DNA from: Lycorma delicatula
Lineage: Eukaryota; Arthropoda; Insecta; Hemiptera; Fulgoridae
Assembly (NCBI RefSeq): GCF_047948215.1
Contig: NC_134465.1
Span: 11,074,522-11,138,521, forward strand
Direction of reading: 5' to 3'
DNA: 64,000 nt
Position numbers and translations under genes: made by a program
Shown here: piece after piece, positions 1-11,999 of the stretch
Layout: each line of letters starts with the position of its first letter
Numbering within the stretch: position 1 is the first letter of the stretch
Notes under the pieces: generated by a model
What the model was told of the DNA's origin: nothing
The model's database searches: none
Seen by the model: the letters and a program-made list of their open reading frames with translations, nothing else

Positions 1-90
1 ATTTACTATTATTATTTGTAATTAATAATTTTTGTTTTTTGATAATAATTGATATTATTATTATTATTATATGTATTTGGAGCTATATGT

Positions 91-117
91 AGCTCCACTA
101 CATATAGTAGTGGAGCT
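91..117. repeat. short perfect palindrome (11-bp stem)
   Basis: The arms agctccactac and gtagtggagct pair perfectly around a five-base atata loop. A second, overlapping pairing (ggagct at 79-84 with agctcc at 91-96) would compete with it. A further imperfect hairpin, ggtgctcc with ggagcacc, lies at about 399-427. No function can be assigned. Confidence 0.6.
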
Positions 118-469
118 TTGCTGGTTGAAGCAAAAACTTTCATGAATTGAATTAATGAACTGTGAGTCTTTATTACTGTGTGGGTTGATTTTGAACTAAA
201 TGATTTTATTCAATCGAATGAATAATATTACAAAAATAATAAAATTAAACTTACATTATATAAAATAATATTAAATAAATTTAAGAAATTTTGTTTAACA
301 ATAATGAGCTTCCCGTGGAGATTGCCTGTGAGGTTGGAGTTGTAAGGTACCTTGTTGCAAGCTAGACTTATCATCACCATCAACTAATAATAAATGGGGT
401 GCTCCTGTAGCGCTGTTTTGGGAGCACCTTCAATGTGCTGTCCACTGTCACAACATATTTAATTTCTAA

Positions 470-1770
470 CTTGTTCAGTACAAACAAATAACATACCCTG
501 TACTTTATCAGAGCATATCATATTCCCTAAGCGCTCAAAAAACCTGAATAACACATCATTAAACTATGTCATAGCATATTAAATTTTCTAATTTTTCAGC
601 AAAAATAAATAATACATCCTGAATGTATTACTACTTGCTCAATTCCTTGCCCAAATCCTACTTGCTCGACAAAAAATTAAATACAGCATGCAATACGATA
701 GCTTACAAGATATGCTGCTAAATCAACAAGAAGCTTGATAATGCATCCGTAACTGTGTCAAAGTATATAGCATTTGCTGCCTCATCAATAAAAGTAGTTA
801 TTACACCCTGTACTATGTGAGAGCAATATAACATTTTCTCTCGTTCAGTAAAATCATAAATAATATATAAATTATTTATATAACAGTTACCACTTACCGA
901 CAATCTTTAATAGTAATGTTCCAGCGCTTTAAGATTATTAATCCATCCTCAGGAACAATGATGTGTTATACTTTATTTACGTCACATATCATTAATTATA
1001 CTAAATTGAATTTTATAAAACTTTGAATACTTGTTTGATTAATATAATTCAAACATATATTAAACAATAATTTTAATTCTCAGGACGGTAATACTGCTTC
1101 ATACTAATAAACATAACAATTGAGATCTTCATACTGACATGATGGATAATGTTGACTTTATTTTACCTTTTGACGATCGATTGTTATAATTACATTTTTA
1201 TAAAATTTAATTTAGTATAATTAATGACATGTAAAGTAAATAATTATAAAGCATAACACATCATTGTTCATGAGGATAGATTAATAATCTGAAAGCGCTG
1301 GAACATTACTATTAAAATTTGTCGGGAAGTGGAAACTATTATATAAATAATTTATATATTAATACAAACGGGTCTTGCTTAATAAAATTCATATAAATAA
1401 CATACTCTGTACTAAACCTAAGTGAGCTTATTACATTTCTAACTTGTTTTGTAAAAATATAAATAATATACTCTGCAATATGTCAGAGAATAAATAGGAT
1501 GTACTTGCTGCTTGAACTGCAAGATTTGAAAGAATAAATCCTGTAATTTACCAGAGCATACCGTACTTCCTACTTCTTCAAAAAAGTTAAAAGAAAAATT
1601 AAATAATATTTAATTTTTCTTTTCACTGTGTCGAAATATAACATGTCGATTACCAAAAAATGTTAGTAATATACTTTGTACGATATCTAACCGCAAGACA
1701 ATTTTAACTTGTTTAATAAAACCCTACATAATAACCCTGCACTGTGAAAAACTAACCGATTTACCAACGA
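470..1770. repeat. degenerate tandem array, unit about 60-75 bp
   Basis: A recurring unit reads roughly: cttgttcagtaaaa, then aaataatacaccctgtact, then atgtcagagcatat, then a short AT-rich stretch ending in cctacttg. Recognisable units start near 470, 533, 590, 665, 740 and 800, and continue after the nested MITE at about 1375, 1440, 1545, 1600 and 1680. Units are strongly diverged and vary in spacing, so this is an old minisatellite or satellite remnant. No unit has an open frame. Confidence 0.55.
861..1361. mobile_element. MITE with ~165-bp terminal inverted repeats
   Basis: The left arm (about 861-1022) starts taatatataaattatttat and includes gtaatgttccagcgcttt. It matches the reverse complement of the right arm (about 1195-1361), which contains aaagcgctggaacattac, with scattered mismatches. 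About 170 bp of unrelated sequence lie between the arms and no transposase is present. The element interrupts the tandem array, so it inserted after the array formed. The long arms and small size fit a non-autonomous DNA transposon. The superfamily cannot be named because the ends are themselves AT-palindromic and hide any target duplication. Confidence 0.65.
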
Positions 1771-1849
1771 CAAAGAAAACAGAACTCAAACTCAAAGTAA
1801 GTAACTTTCAGAACCACTCAGGCTAAAATCAGAATTCAATTACTAAGCG

Positions 1850-2402
1850 AATTTACAAGCAAATTGGTCTTCAAATTTCTTATGAAAAAAAAACTAATTA
1901 ATTTTCCAAAGAAAAAGAAAAAATAACTAAATTCCTTAAAATTTCTGACATCAACGAAGTAAGTAGAGTACAAAAATGTAAATATTTGAGAGAAATCATA
2001 ACATCAAATATAATTGAAAAATGTGTGGGATGAGGAATACAGTACAAAAAATCGAAACTGCCTATCATCTCATAAAGAAAGTTTATCATAAAAATTCCCT
2101 GTTATATAACTCCAAATTGAGGCGCTAAAAAACTGCAGTTCTACCAGAAGCACTGTATGGGGCAGAATGTATGCATTTTTTTTAGAACAAAAAATAGCAA
2201 AAGTAGAAATAAAAATCTTAAGAAAACTCAGGGACAAAAATATGTAAATGAAATTTATAAATTGAAAAGTAATATAGAAATTTACAAATGTACAGTAAAA
2301 TTTAAGGTTCTTAATCTGAGAAAGAAGATTTTGGTTTTATGGTCATTTATACAGAATGAAAACCAAAGATTAGACAAAAATGTATATAAAAGTATGAAGT
2401 AA
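1850..2402 (+). pseudogene. decayed non-LTR retrotransposon, RT C-terminal part
   Basis: Read across several frames, this segment gives the post-catalytic part of a LINE reverse transcriptase. GLQISYEK is followed by a VQKCKYL-EII stretch (the family usually has FKYLGE), then an AVLPEALYGAECM stretch corresponding to the KPE.LYA.E block, then an arginine/lysine-rich tail with FYGHLYRM. Stops and frame changes separate these blocks, so it is dead. The only long frame left (2157-2402) covers the tail in a shifted phase. The same general type of LINE occurs at 58.1-63.5 kb. No 5' part is seen; it may have been truncated on insertion. Confidence 0.5.
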
Positions 2403-4325
2403 TAAAATCATTTATAACTGAAATTATGGCATTTTTTTCCTGGCAACTCTCCATTGGTCTTATTGCTCTGGTTTAGTACTTTTTTTTCATTTAAGAACCA
2501 TTCTTCTTACGATAAAGAAATTAATTGTAAATTTTCAGAATAATTCTGATAAAATACTATGCGATGTAAATTTTAAACTAAATTCATATAAAAGTTATGA
2601 ATGCAATCGTTTCCTAAAGTATATTTTATTTCAGCAGCCATAAAAATAAACAGACTCAAATGTTCAAGTATTTGTAATTTTCAAGTATAATCAAATTGAA
2701 GTATTTTTCAATATATTTTTGTGCCAGAAAATATTTTTGTATCATTATTAATATTTTCATTTACATTCATATGAAAATCCAATTTTAGTTCCTATAAAAT
2801 AGTATAGTAGAGACAAACAACTGCATTCTGTGCTTCATTAAAACAGCTTTTAAAAAGTAGGCTAAACATGCCTAGACAAATTTTTTCTTGTCAATTTCAA
2901 ATACTCAGATTTGCTATTCAGTACCCGCTATATATGTATTGTTACAAAACTTAAAATCAAAACAATTCTCATAGGGTCATTTAAAAGAATAAAGTATTTT
3001 GTTTTTTAGTTCTCAAAACTCATTGCAGTTCCTATATAAAATTTAATTTTATAAAAATAACGCCGCCATATTGGTTAATCAAGCTAATGTAAAATGCATT
3101 ACTTTTTTACTAAATAAAATGTATGTCCGAAAATAATTATTAAATAAAATTAAATGTTAGAATAGACCTTAATAAAATATAAAAATCATTCTACATATCA
3201 ATAACTCTAACAAAATATAACAGTTTAAGATTCCTGATAATAAGCTTTATAAAATCATCCGATTACATTTTCAACTCGTTTAAATTTAGTTAAAGTATTA
3301 TTAGCTTAAAAAAAATTACCAAATCTGTTTCATATATATATATATATATAAGAGTAATAAAGTTATTACTTACTTTAAATAACCTCCTAAATTGTGTTCA
3401 ACAGTTATTTTTCTAGAATATTCTATAAAAAAAGTTCATCATTATAAACCCACGTACATACACCAAAACGTTAACGACGAAAGTGAAATTGAGATGGGAT
3501 GGCATCATAAATACTTTAAAAGAAATTATTCATAATTTTACATATAAGAAATTTAATAATAATTAAAAAAATTATATAGCTTGAAACACACACTTTTTGC
3601 CACTGTTTGTTCAAAAAATATTTATGATAATTAATAAATAAACAGAATAAAATTGTCTCTAAATCTTATTAAGAGATTGAAAAATTTATATACATTTTTA
3701 ATTATGATGCGTTTACAACAAATTATTCCTCGAATTAAGATTATTTTAAGTCAGCTAAAAATTATTGATATCAAACAAAAACAAGATCGATAAGTAATAA
3801 TGTATTAGTTGTCAGCTAAAAATATCGTTGAATTCAGCTTGGGCATAATTATAACAATTATTTACTAGCACAGTAAAAGTAAGAACGTGTAAAATTTTTG
3901 ATTTATTAATCATGAGGTTTAATAAACTTTTTAATTTCACTCATTAAATTGCCGTTCAATAAGTCTTAATAAAAACAAACTTGGTTTTGTTTTTCTAGAT
4001 TAAAAAATTTAATCACTATCTTCCGTACAACTTAATCTTGAATTCTTAATAATATTTAAAAATGCATTCACAAAATATACAAATTTTTATAGTTAATTTT
4101 TCTTAAAGAGAGTGTGTGTGTGTTAAACTTTTAAAACTGTGTAATAAAAAGTCCTATTCTATACCGTAGCAGAATTGCAACAGTAAAACGGTTAAAAGTT
4201 AAACCTTCAACACGCAGCCAATCGTCTAGTCTTCCCTCTCCATGTCTAACCGCTGCATGCACGTATATCTTATATAACGTACTTTTTGCCCTTGAAAATT
4301 AACTAGAGCATTTTTTTGTTTCAGT
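2403..4325. other. AT-rich stretch without recognisable gene
   Basis: Stops are dense in all frames and no transposon motifs or paired splice sites were recognised. It includes a short (TA)n tract at about 3333-3351 and a small GT-rich run near 4109-4124. Confidence 0.5.
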
Positions 4326-4344
4326 CTGTTATGACTTACTTATT

Positions 4345-4425
4345 TCAACTACTTTTTAAAATTTGAAAACCGAAATTTTTTGCGATCACAATACTTTCTT
4401 TACTTCGTATAAGAAAGTAAAAATT
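4345..4425 (-). repeat. fragment of dispersed repeat family D
   Basis: The stretch containing aaaccgaaattttttgcgat, followed by acttcgtataagaaagta, is the reverse complement of the start of the ~450-bp repeat seen at 11551, 21503 and 26448. Only the first ~80 bp of the family are present. Confidence 0.5.
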
Positions 4426-4429
4426 CTCA

Positions 4430-6210
4430 GTATAAATATGACTAAAACAACAGTACAAAATATTAGATACCGATATAATCAGTTTTGAAACTGTACAATT
4501 TTTTTTTATATTTCAAATTAGTTAGATAACCTTACTTGTCAATTTATCTTATCCATGAAACTGTACGACTCTGCATTTGTCATTCTTTAATATCAGACCA
4601 ACTTTAAAGCACAACTTGAAGTACAAGATTACAGTTCATCGTTAGCTTAAACGAATACCTTTATAAAATTAACAAAAAATTGTGAATATTTCTCTCTTAA
4701 CTCAATGACAGAAATTTTTATCACAAATTCATTATGAAAATTTACCGATCAATTTTTTTTTGCAATGCGTTCCAGTACATCGATCGGTCTAAAAATCGAT
4801 TTTCTCCAATTACTAATAGGAAAGTAGTTAAAAAGAAAATGTTAACAAAAAAAAGGATTTTTATAATTACATGTTTAATGAATATGTTCAATGATCTTGC
4901 TTTCCCCCTTATGCAATCACGATGGCATTTACTACAAAATTACACATTTTTCCCCTAAAACTTTTGTCCGATTTATGAAATCAAATAAATGAGTTTTCAA
5001 TCGACTGTGAGTGGTAATTCAGGATGTTTGGATCTGAAGAAAATTCAAATTCGTCTCTGAAGATTACCTGACCAAAAATCATACGAATGCGGTTACCGTT
5101 CCAAGTTGTTTCTCGACATCCTAAACATTCAAAAAATTTTTGATCGATGTCGTCTGTAATTTTTAAGATCGTAGCGAGTAATATTTGAAAGACACACGAC
5201 TATTTCTCATGAATTGTCATCGAAATGAATTGTCAAAAATATAAACCGAAATAAAAAATATGAAATTTGCGTTATACTTTTAAAAGAGAAAAAAAATTAT
5301 GGATAAAATACGAAACGTTTGAATAATTTAAATAAATTCTTGCACAACTGAAAGGACCTGTCACGTTACCCCAAGTGCCAGAAAATAATTAATTATAATG
5401 TATATTCATTATTTAACTATAATATTTTGATTTTTACGTGTCAATTTTGGGATGTACCGTTCTTATTTTACGAGTTTATTTGCTTCTATTTAAATTTTAC
5501 ACGTAAATAATGTTATTTATTTGTGTAAGCATCGTGACAATTCAGTTGTACACTAACGTCTACATTTCACGACAAAGAAAGTCACTGGCAGATCTCTGTT
5601 CTTCCTTCTACCAGAAAAACTAATCGTATTAATCGTAAGGGTTTAAGCGAGTGCACGACAGGTTTCAGCGTTTGTCAACCGATGCTTTGTCGGCACCCTA
5701 CAGAAGAACATGATGGCAGACGGGATTACAGACATTGCTGGCCGTTACCGTTTACTCTTTGTCGAATTAATCTGCAAAACATTTTCAACAGTTGGAAGGC
5801 AATTTTTAAACGGTTCTAGTGTGTATTTTGTTTCGTTTTTTGTTAGTATTATCATAACATAAAATCAATGCAAAATATAAATTAAAAACTTACTTGCAAC
5901 GCGATCGAGTGAGGTACGTGCTATTTCATTCTCTGCTCTGAGCATACTCTACGACAGAAAAAGAAAATTATAACAGATCTAATAGTAACATGTTTTGTTT
6001 TTTTTTGTATTTGTTCGTACAAGAGTTATGTATATAAGATATATGTACTGTAAAGTAAAACTCTTTTTATAATTACACTGCCGCTTGTGCTAAACAAAAA
6101 AGAAATTTCAGTTAAAAGTGACAGTAGTCAAAACAAAAAACAGACGCTATTAAATGTAATGATTTCAACAGTGGTCACTTGTACGTGACTACTGTTCATA
6201 CTTGTTTGAT
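4430..6210. other. unassigned non-coding stretch
   Basis: The short open frame at 4734-4958 is lysine- and phenylalanine-rich with no recognisable motif. A less AT-rich patch at about 5540-5800 contains cagacgggattacagacatt and may be an old repeat or an untranslated exon. Nothing in the sequence decides between these. Confidence 0.4.
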
Positions 6211-6214
6211 ACTA

Positions 6215-6235
6215 GCAGACCCGGCAATGCTTATG

Positions 6236-6273
<38 letters not shown>

Positions 6274-6275
6274 CA
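6215..6275. repeat. compound microsatellite (TA)n(GA)n in repeat flank
   Basis: The flank gacccggcaatgctt runs into (TA)~11 and then (GA)~8. The same flank followed by the same compound tract occurs at 7670-7766, so the microsatellite is part of a dispersed element rather than two independent expansions. Confidence 0.7.
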
Positions 6276-6989
6276 TTTACTTTAACCACCTACGTCGATA
6301 TTATAAAATTAATATTTACAGAGGTCGAGAAAAGTTTTAAATAAATCGGTAATAAAATTTAAACATTTATATTTCTCTAAAGTAAACAGTTTTAAACGGT
6401 TCATACAAAATAGAAAACAATCATTTTACCAGTTCATGGACATTTACTTTGTAAATCGCTGAATATTTTCAAATAAATTTACTTTTGTTAGTTATTTTAA
6501 TTAAAGGATCCTTTATACTAGTATTATTGGAATAAAATTTTGTTCAAACAAAATGAAATGAAGTATTTATTTTTTTTACATTGGTGCTATAGCACCACAT
6601 TTCAAAAGTTTTACATATTCATTTTTTTACCCTTTAATGCTGTATTTCATTTTATAAATAAGTTTATAACGTTTTATCATATTAAAAACTGATCGATCAG
6701 TCGATATAATTGTTAGCATGTTGGCTGCTAAATATACCGGTCTCGGGTTTGATTCTGGGCAAAAATTTCACTTTTTTTAATAACTCATTAATTTCATCGA
6801 CCATATTCTTCGCTCGTTAAATACACGTGTAGGGTATTACGAGGTCAAATTGTAAATAAAACTGGAAAATGTTATCTTATTATGTAAAATTAGAATCTTT
6901 TTTTTTTTGTAAATTACTTTACAAAACGGATAAACTTTATCGTAATATTTTTATTTAATTTATTAAAATTTAAGGTGATTAATTATTAT

Positions 6990-7460
6990 TTTAAATAAAA
7001 TGTAATAAATATAAAATAATCGAAAAATCTTGATTTAATTTAATTATATCGAACCTCTATATAAGAAATGTCTTTATAAGAAAACGTCTATATTAACGTG
7101 TTACTCGCACAGCAATACTCATACATACGCACACACACATGTACACATGTTTACGGTTGTATTTGGATTGTACAACGCTTGTTCAGTACTGTCTGACGGT
7201 AGCCAATCAGAGGGAAGGAAGCCACCTGCGTTTGTTAAAACCCCCGTCCCTCCCTCACACCATCGTGGCATTAGTTAGACTGACAGAAGTTTTTACTTAT
7301 GCCTCATCCCAAAAAAATTAAATAAAAAAAGATTTACCTCTAAAATTCCTATTAGCTAAAGTCCTCTGTCATCGTATAAAATTTATTTATCATTAAACAT
7401 TTCGCTTTAATCAACTGATTTTTTTTTTAAATCTACCACAAATGAAGTATTACAATAAAT
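6990..7460. repeat. dispersed repeat family E, copy 1
   Basis: This copy shares an ordered series of blocks with 15265-15790: aatataaaataatcga, acggttgtatttg, ggaaggaagccacctg, gcattagt and atcattaaacat. Overall similarity is moderate with indels. A (CA)n run lies near 7125-7140. No coding capacity or terminal repeats were identified, and the type of element is unknown. Confidence 0.55.
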
Positions 7461-7667
7461 AAAAATACCTTCAAAACTAGAATGATCTAATATACCGTTG
7501 ATACAGATGGGGTTGATGAAGCTTTCTATTATTTAATCAAATCTAATGTTCAATCTTGTGTAATGTCTTTATCAGTAATGCAAGATTTCGCACGCACACA
7601 CACACCGCGCGCAAATGAAATCTGTTACTCCATAATTACAATTTTTACTTTTTAATTTTTATTAAAA

Positions 7668-7698
7668 TACCGGTAGACTCGGTAATGCTTCGCTATTG

Positions 7699-7766
<68 letters not shown>
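7668..7766. repeat. compound microsatellite (TA)n(GA)n in repeat flank, copy 2
   Basis: The flank gactcggtaatgcttcgcta leads into about 28 bp or more of (TA)n and then (GA)~12. It is the second copy of the arrangement at 6215-6275. Confidence 0.7.
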
Positions 7767-7769
<3 letters not shown>

Positions 7770-7770
<1 letters not shown>

Positions 7771-8579
7771 ACAATTATAAAACATATATTACAAAAATAT
7801 AGTATATATCCCCAACGACAAATGTTTTCCAGCGATTCATCTCAACGCTACCACCAAAAATTTTAATAAATAATAATTACGTCTAAAATTTTTTTTCTCT
7901 ATTTTCTTTTTATATGATAGATTTTAATCATTATGTAATTATTTCAACGAATATTACGCTACTGGCCTTTTTCATCTATAATACTAACCGGTCACTACAC
8001 CGAATACTTCCCGTCTAGCCCTACTGCGTTCATTATCCTTCTTGTGGTAAATAACAATCAAAGTATCTTCAATTTTTAAAAACGTCACTGTATTGTAATC
8101 TCTGCAGAGCAACAGTTTTGTCAGTACAGGATTCGAAACTTTTTAATAATTTGAAGTATACGGGTTTCAAAAAAGTCTGTTTCCGTCTTAAAAATAGTAG
8201 TTACCTGTCCTCCGTACGGGTAAAAAAATATTTCCTAATATTTGAGATATTTCCATGCGAGAAACTTGCAAACTTATGGACGGAAGGGCAAGAAATGAAA
8301 GGGACCTAATCCGGTTGTTACCGTAAGTTAGTTAATCCGCCACAATTTTGAAACGGTGAAACAATTCGTGATGGCAGTAATCATATGGTCCTTCCAGGTT
8401 ATGTAACATTTCAGAAAAGTCGGTTTAGAAGTTTTTTGCGTGAAAAACAGATTCTCAGAAACTACTACATTTTTATATACGGTATAATAGATTTTAAGTT
8501 AACTTTGTTTTGTTCTTTTAGAACGATCACTTTACACTTTTTTAAATTTTAAAACTTTTTAGAACAGCATTAATTTACA
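7770..8579. other. no recognisable gene
   Basis: One short frame (8118-8309) shows no family resemblance. No splice-site-flanked conserved segment or transposon motif was recognised. Confidence 0.4.
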
Positions 8580-10450
8580 TAGAGAGCGATTCAATAAGGG
8601 GGGGAGGGAGACGGGTTAGGAATCGATTCTAGATCTTGAAATAAAGAAAGAACTTCAAATACCAACATATGTCCGAAAACGCTTGTTTGTCGAGTTACGG
8701 TTAGCGTGGGTTTCGTTCGGATTTCAGTTCCCCGGTGAAATGAGGTCATGTTGAAATTTTTAGGGGGTCATAGGAGGAGTAAACTTTATGGGTTCTTAAA
8801 ACTCGTTCTTAAAACTATAAAAAAAAACTCGTTTTTTTTTAGGTTTGAAGTACAATAACTTTGTTAAATGACTGATAAATGCGTAAATTTTATTGATGTA
8901 CCGTGTAGAGAATTTAAGTTTATTGATGAAACGAAGTCTATGAAAAACAAAAAAAAAATATCAACTTTTATTATTAAAAACAAAACAGAACAAAGTGAAT
9001 GAATTTATGAAAATTAAAAACAACTTCTTAGTGTAATAAATTTAGACCGCAAACAACAAATTGATTTGTAGAATTTAATAATCTTCGTGAGAGTAGTACA
9101 CTTCGCAGCACTCGTGTTTCATCTGAACGCCGACCGTTACAAGTTGATGAAAAAAAAAATTCTTCTAGTTCTAAAACGAGCACGCGAATAATTTTTACGC
9201 CACTCAACGTTCTACAAAGTACAGTACGGAATACATTACACGCTCAAGGACTGAATCCCTGTCACGTCCAGAAAATACAACACCTCCAGCTTGGGTAACC
9301 GTGCCGGACGAGTTTTTTCAGCGGGTTAACATAATTACCTTTAAATCTCGTTTGTACTATTTTCGGACGAAGATACGTGTATCCGTAACGGCGTAAACAA
9401 CACGTGAAATTCACGTCGGTGGTGTGAAGAAACCCACATTCTGTAGTCAGATCAAATTTTCGGTGATAGTTTGATGCGGCACGATCGACAAACAATTAGG
9501 CCCTTTCTTACTAGAACGTGTCACGGGAAGAGATTATCTGAAATTTTTAAACGATGTATTTTTTTGCTTAAAAATTTGTCATCGGCGAAACAAATCTAAA
9601 TGTACTATCGACTTGATGGAGTACAAACCCGTTTCTCGAATAAAGTAAGACGGTTTTCAGATGAAAAATTTACCGGTAAATGGACTGGACGTAGAGGGTT
9701 GGTAAATTGTCCGACTACATCGGTGAACCTTAAACCCCTTAGATTATTGTTTACGGGAACGGATGAAATGAGAGGTGTACAAGAAAAACGTAGACGCACG
9801 TAACGAACTGATCGCTTGCATTCTCAGTGCTGCTGCCCTCATCAAGGATACTAGTTGAAAAGTGCATCGATGTCAACGGTGGAATTTTCCAACATTTATT
9901 TTAAATTTAAAAAATATAAACCACAGAGTATTTTTTATTTAAAGTAAATTAAAATTATTATTTTAATTTTTCAAAGGTTAAACGCGTATTTTACTAAAAA
10001 AAAAAGAAAACTGTTGTTTTTATTTTTACTAATCCTTAAAGTTTTTTTTTCCATAGAGTATATTACAACGATTTTCTCAGAATTAAACTCTACAAGTTTG
10101 TTTAACAAAGTTATTCTACTTCAAACCTAAAAAAACGAGTTTTTCGTCACTGAACTTTTCTGTTCTACTCTGGATATCGTGAAAATAAGGGATGATAGTA
10201 CTGTTTTTTTTTATCCAATTTTTCAGGTCAAAAAACATAAAAACGATCAATTTTACCCCTTATATAACGCCTTAAAAATTTCAGTATGACTTATTTCACA
10301 GGGGAACTGAAATCCGAGCGAAATCTACGCTAGCCGTAACTTTACAAAGAAGCGTTTTCGAACATATGTTTGTATGTGAACTTGTTCCTTTATTTCAAGT
10401 TCTAGAATCGGTTCCCAAATTATTTCCCTTTCCCTCAAAATCACCCTGTA
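8580..10450 (+). mobile_element. Tc1/mariner-superfamily transposon with long TIRs
   Basis: The left arm (from 8580) and the right arm (to 10450) are inverted copies over roughly 330-400 bp, with indels. Matching blocks include tctagatcttgaaataaag (left) and ctttatttcaagttctaga (right), then ggatttcagttcccc (left) and ggggaactgaaatcc (right). The inner part of the arms shares aggtttgaagta followed by aataactttgtta. The right end, tcaccctgta, resembles the tacagggtga start of many Tc1/mariner-type elements and recurs at the end of the element at 32488. TA flanks both ends. The interior holds a badly decayed transposase on the plus strand. The 3' end of the left arm has picked up a G-run in place of the usual terminal bases. 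Confidence 0.75.
9080..9905 (+). pseudogene. decayed DDE transposase of the long-TIR element
   Basis: Reading through frame shifts gives, in order: a helix-turn-helix tail resembling the HAQGLNPCHVQKIQHLQ stretch of this family; FSDEDTCIRNGVNNT near 9360-9400 (family: F-D-A-F-RNGVNNTRN); a CxMIDNQLIGPF block near 9480; then DGVQTRFSNKVRRF and GKWTGRRGLVNCP at 9610-9720; and a tail DARNELIACILSAAALIK near 9790-9845. The second-domain Asp of the DGAP motif is kept. The later S-P-D-L-T-P-L-D block is mutated (SVNLKPLR), removing catalytic acids. The antisense frame at 9262-9495 and the shorter frames here are by-products. It is clearly non-functional. Family assignment rests on remembered motif patterns. 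Confidence 0.65.
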
Positions 10451-10783
10451 TTTACGATAAATAAAATAGAACTGATAGTTACCGTTTATTTAACGTTCCA
10501 TTTCGGACAAAACTCAAATCAGGTGACTTTTTATTAATACAAAAGTGCACATTAAAACAATCGCACGCGCGCGCATAGAAATTTGATATCGCATATCACT
10601 AAATATTTAAAATTAAATAAGTAAAACGAATGAAAATTGCAACAACGGGAAAAGAACTGCTCCCCCTGTTACACTGAAAGTCGTGGGTTGAATTGCCGCC
10701 TAGTTATGGTAAACGTATAACAAAACAATCAAAACGTAATTAATAGCTGAACCGACTTAAAAGTGAAAAATAAAATTAATTAC

Positions 10784-10964
10784 TCGATTTCCGTAGCTGA
10801 GCGGTACCGTCTCGGCCTTTCATTCAGAGTACCGGGTTCTAATCCCGGCCAGATACGGTATTTTTCATACGCTACAAATTTCCATTTTCACGTTCCCGCT
10901 TTAGAAGTTTCTTTGTAAGATTTTGCGGTGAATTATTTCATCGATCGAAAAAATAAATAAATAA
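10784..10964 (+). repeat. tRNA-derived SINE, family C copy 1
   Basis: The head contains a box A-like tagctgagcggtacc and a perfect box B/T-arm, ccgggttctaatcccgg. The non-tRNA body gtatttttcatacgctac then leads to a 3' end ttcatcgatcg with an A-rich (aaat)n tail. The same head, body and tail order recurs at 14073-14241 and 24158-24321 on the other strand. The anticodon arm does not fold well, so a functional tRNA is rejected. Confidence 0.7.
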
Positions 10965-11550
10965 ACGAACAATAAACATTGTATAGATGGTAACAGTGGC
11001 GGATTGAGTCATCACGGACGGCTATCAGGAAGTTGTTATTACGTCTAATGTTTGACACAGCAGAACTGAGGTTCAAATTCAGTAAGTCTATTAGTAGACA
11101 ATAGTGAACCGTCTCTTTGTAATAGCGAAACCAAACGATCTGCTACTATGTACCTCATATTAAAGCGCAAAACAAAAAATCCAAATTTTGAACCAGCATG
11201 CTGATTCAAAACGTTTTTCTTTTTCTTTTACTTTTTTTTTGAAAAGCAACTAACAATGGAATAAAATGATTTTTTTTCACACGTTCATAAGTACGAAATT
11301 TACTTACCCCCCCCCCTCAAAACACTTTATCTTTTCTTTTTTGGGATTCCTCAGACATAAAACTTCGAGAAATTAAAAAAAACCATACCCCATTTTTGAC
11401 TGATAACCATACTTTTCCTTCTTGCAGTATACCTTTAGATCTATGCCAGGAAAATAGAATGAAAAATATTTTCGATCGGTTTATATATATATTGTGTATT
11501 TTTACATTAAAAATAGTTTCTTACTTAATACACGTTTTAATTTTAGTTCA

Positions 11551-11995
11551 TTTTTACTTCCTTGTACGAAGTAAGAAATTATTGTGATCGCGAAAAATTT
11601 CGATATTCAGATTTCAACTGAAATATCCATTTTGACCATCCCTCAATCCAATTTGACTACTTTCGTCGTGACGTCTGTACGTACGTATGTACTTAAGTAT
11701 TTAGCATAAGTCAAAAACGATTAGCCGTAGGACGTTAAAATTTTGTGTTTAGGACTGTTGTAACATCTCGTTGTGCACCTCCCCTTTTGATTGCAATCCA
11801 CTGAACCAAAAGTGTCCAAAAAAGCCCAAAATCTTGTTTCTAACTGCAGTAATTGACATTGAAAGGATTTCAACGATATATCGTAAATGGTATTTATTTT
11901 CATTTGTTCCAGTTATAGCCAAATAAAATTTTAATTAATGAAATATTTGAAAGGGGAAAGCACATCGGTTCAAATCTCCTTTTTCATCTACATTT
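11551..11995 (+). repeat. dispersed repeat family D, copy 1
   Basis: The copy begins cttccttgtacgaagtaag and continues through aaaaacgattagccgtagga and gtgcacctccccttttgatt to aataaaattttaattaatga. The same ordered blocks occur at 21503 and 26448 over about 400-450 bp, with partial copies at 14812 and 4345. There is no long frame and no obvious terminal repeat apart from a small inverted tacttc/gaagta near the start. The class is unknown. Confidence 0.75.
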
Positions 11996-11999
11996 TTTT

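Noticed and set aside
6700..6765. Another tRNA-like segment (tctcgggtttgattctgggc)
   Set aside because: Box B-like sequence only; no SINE body or convincing cloverleaf could be aligned.
9262..9495. 77-codon minus-strand frame
   Set aside because: Antisense to the decayed transposase blocks that read in order on the plus strand.
10790..10862. Candidate tRNA gene
   Set aside because: Good T arm but poor anticodon and acceptor stems, and the same non-tRNA body is attached in three copies, so it is a SINE head.
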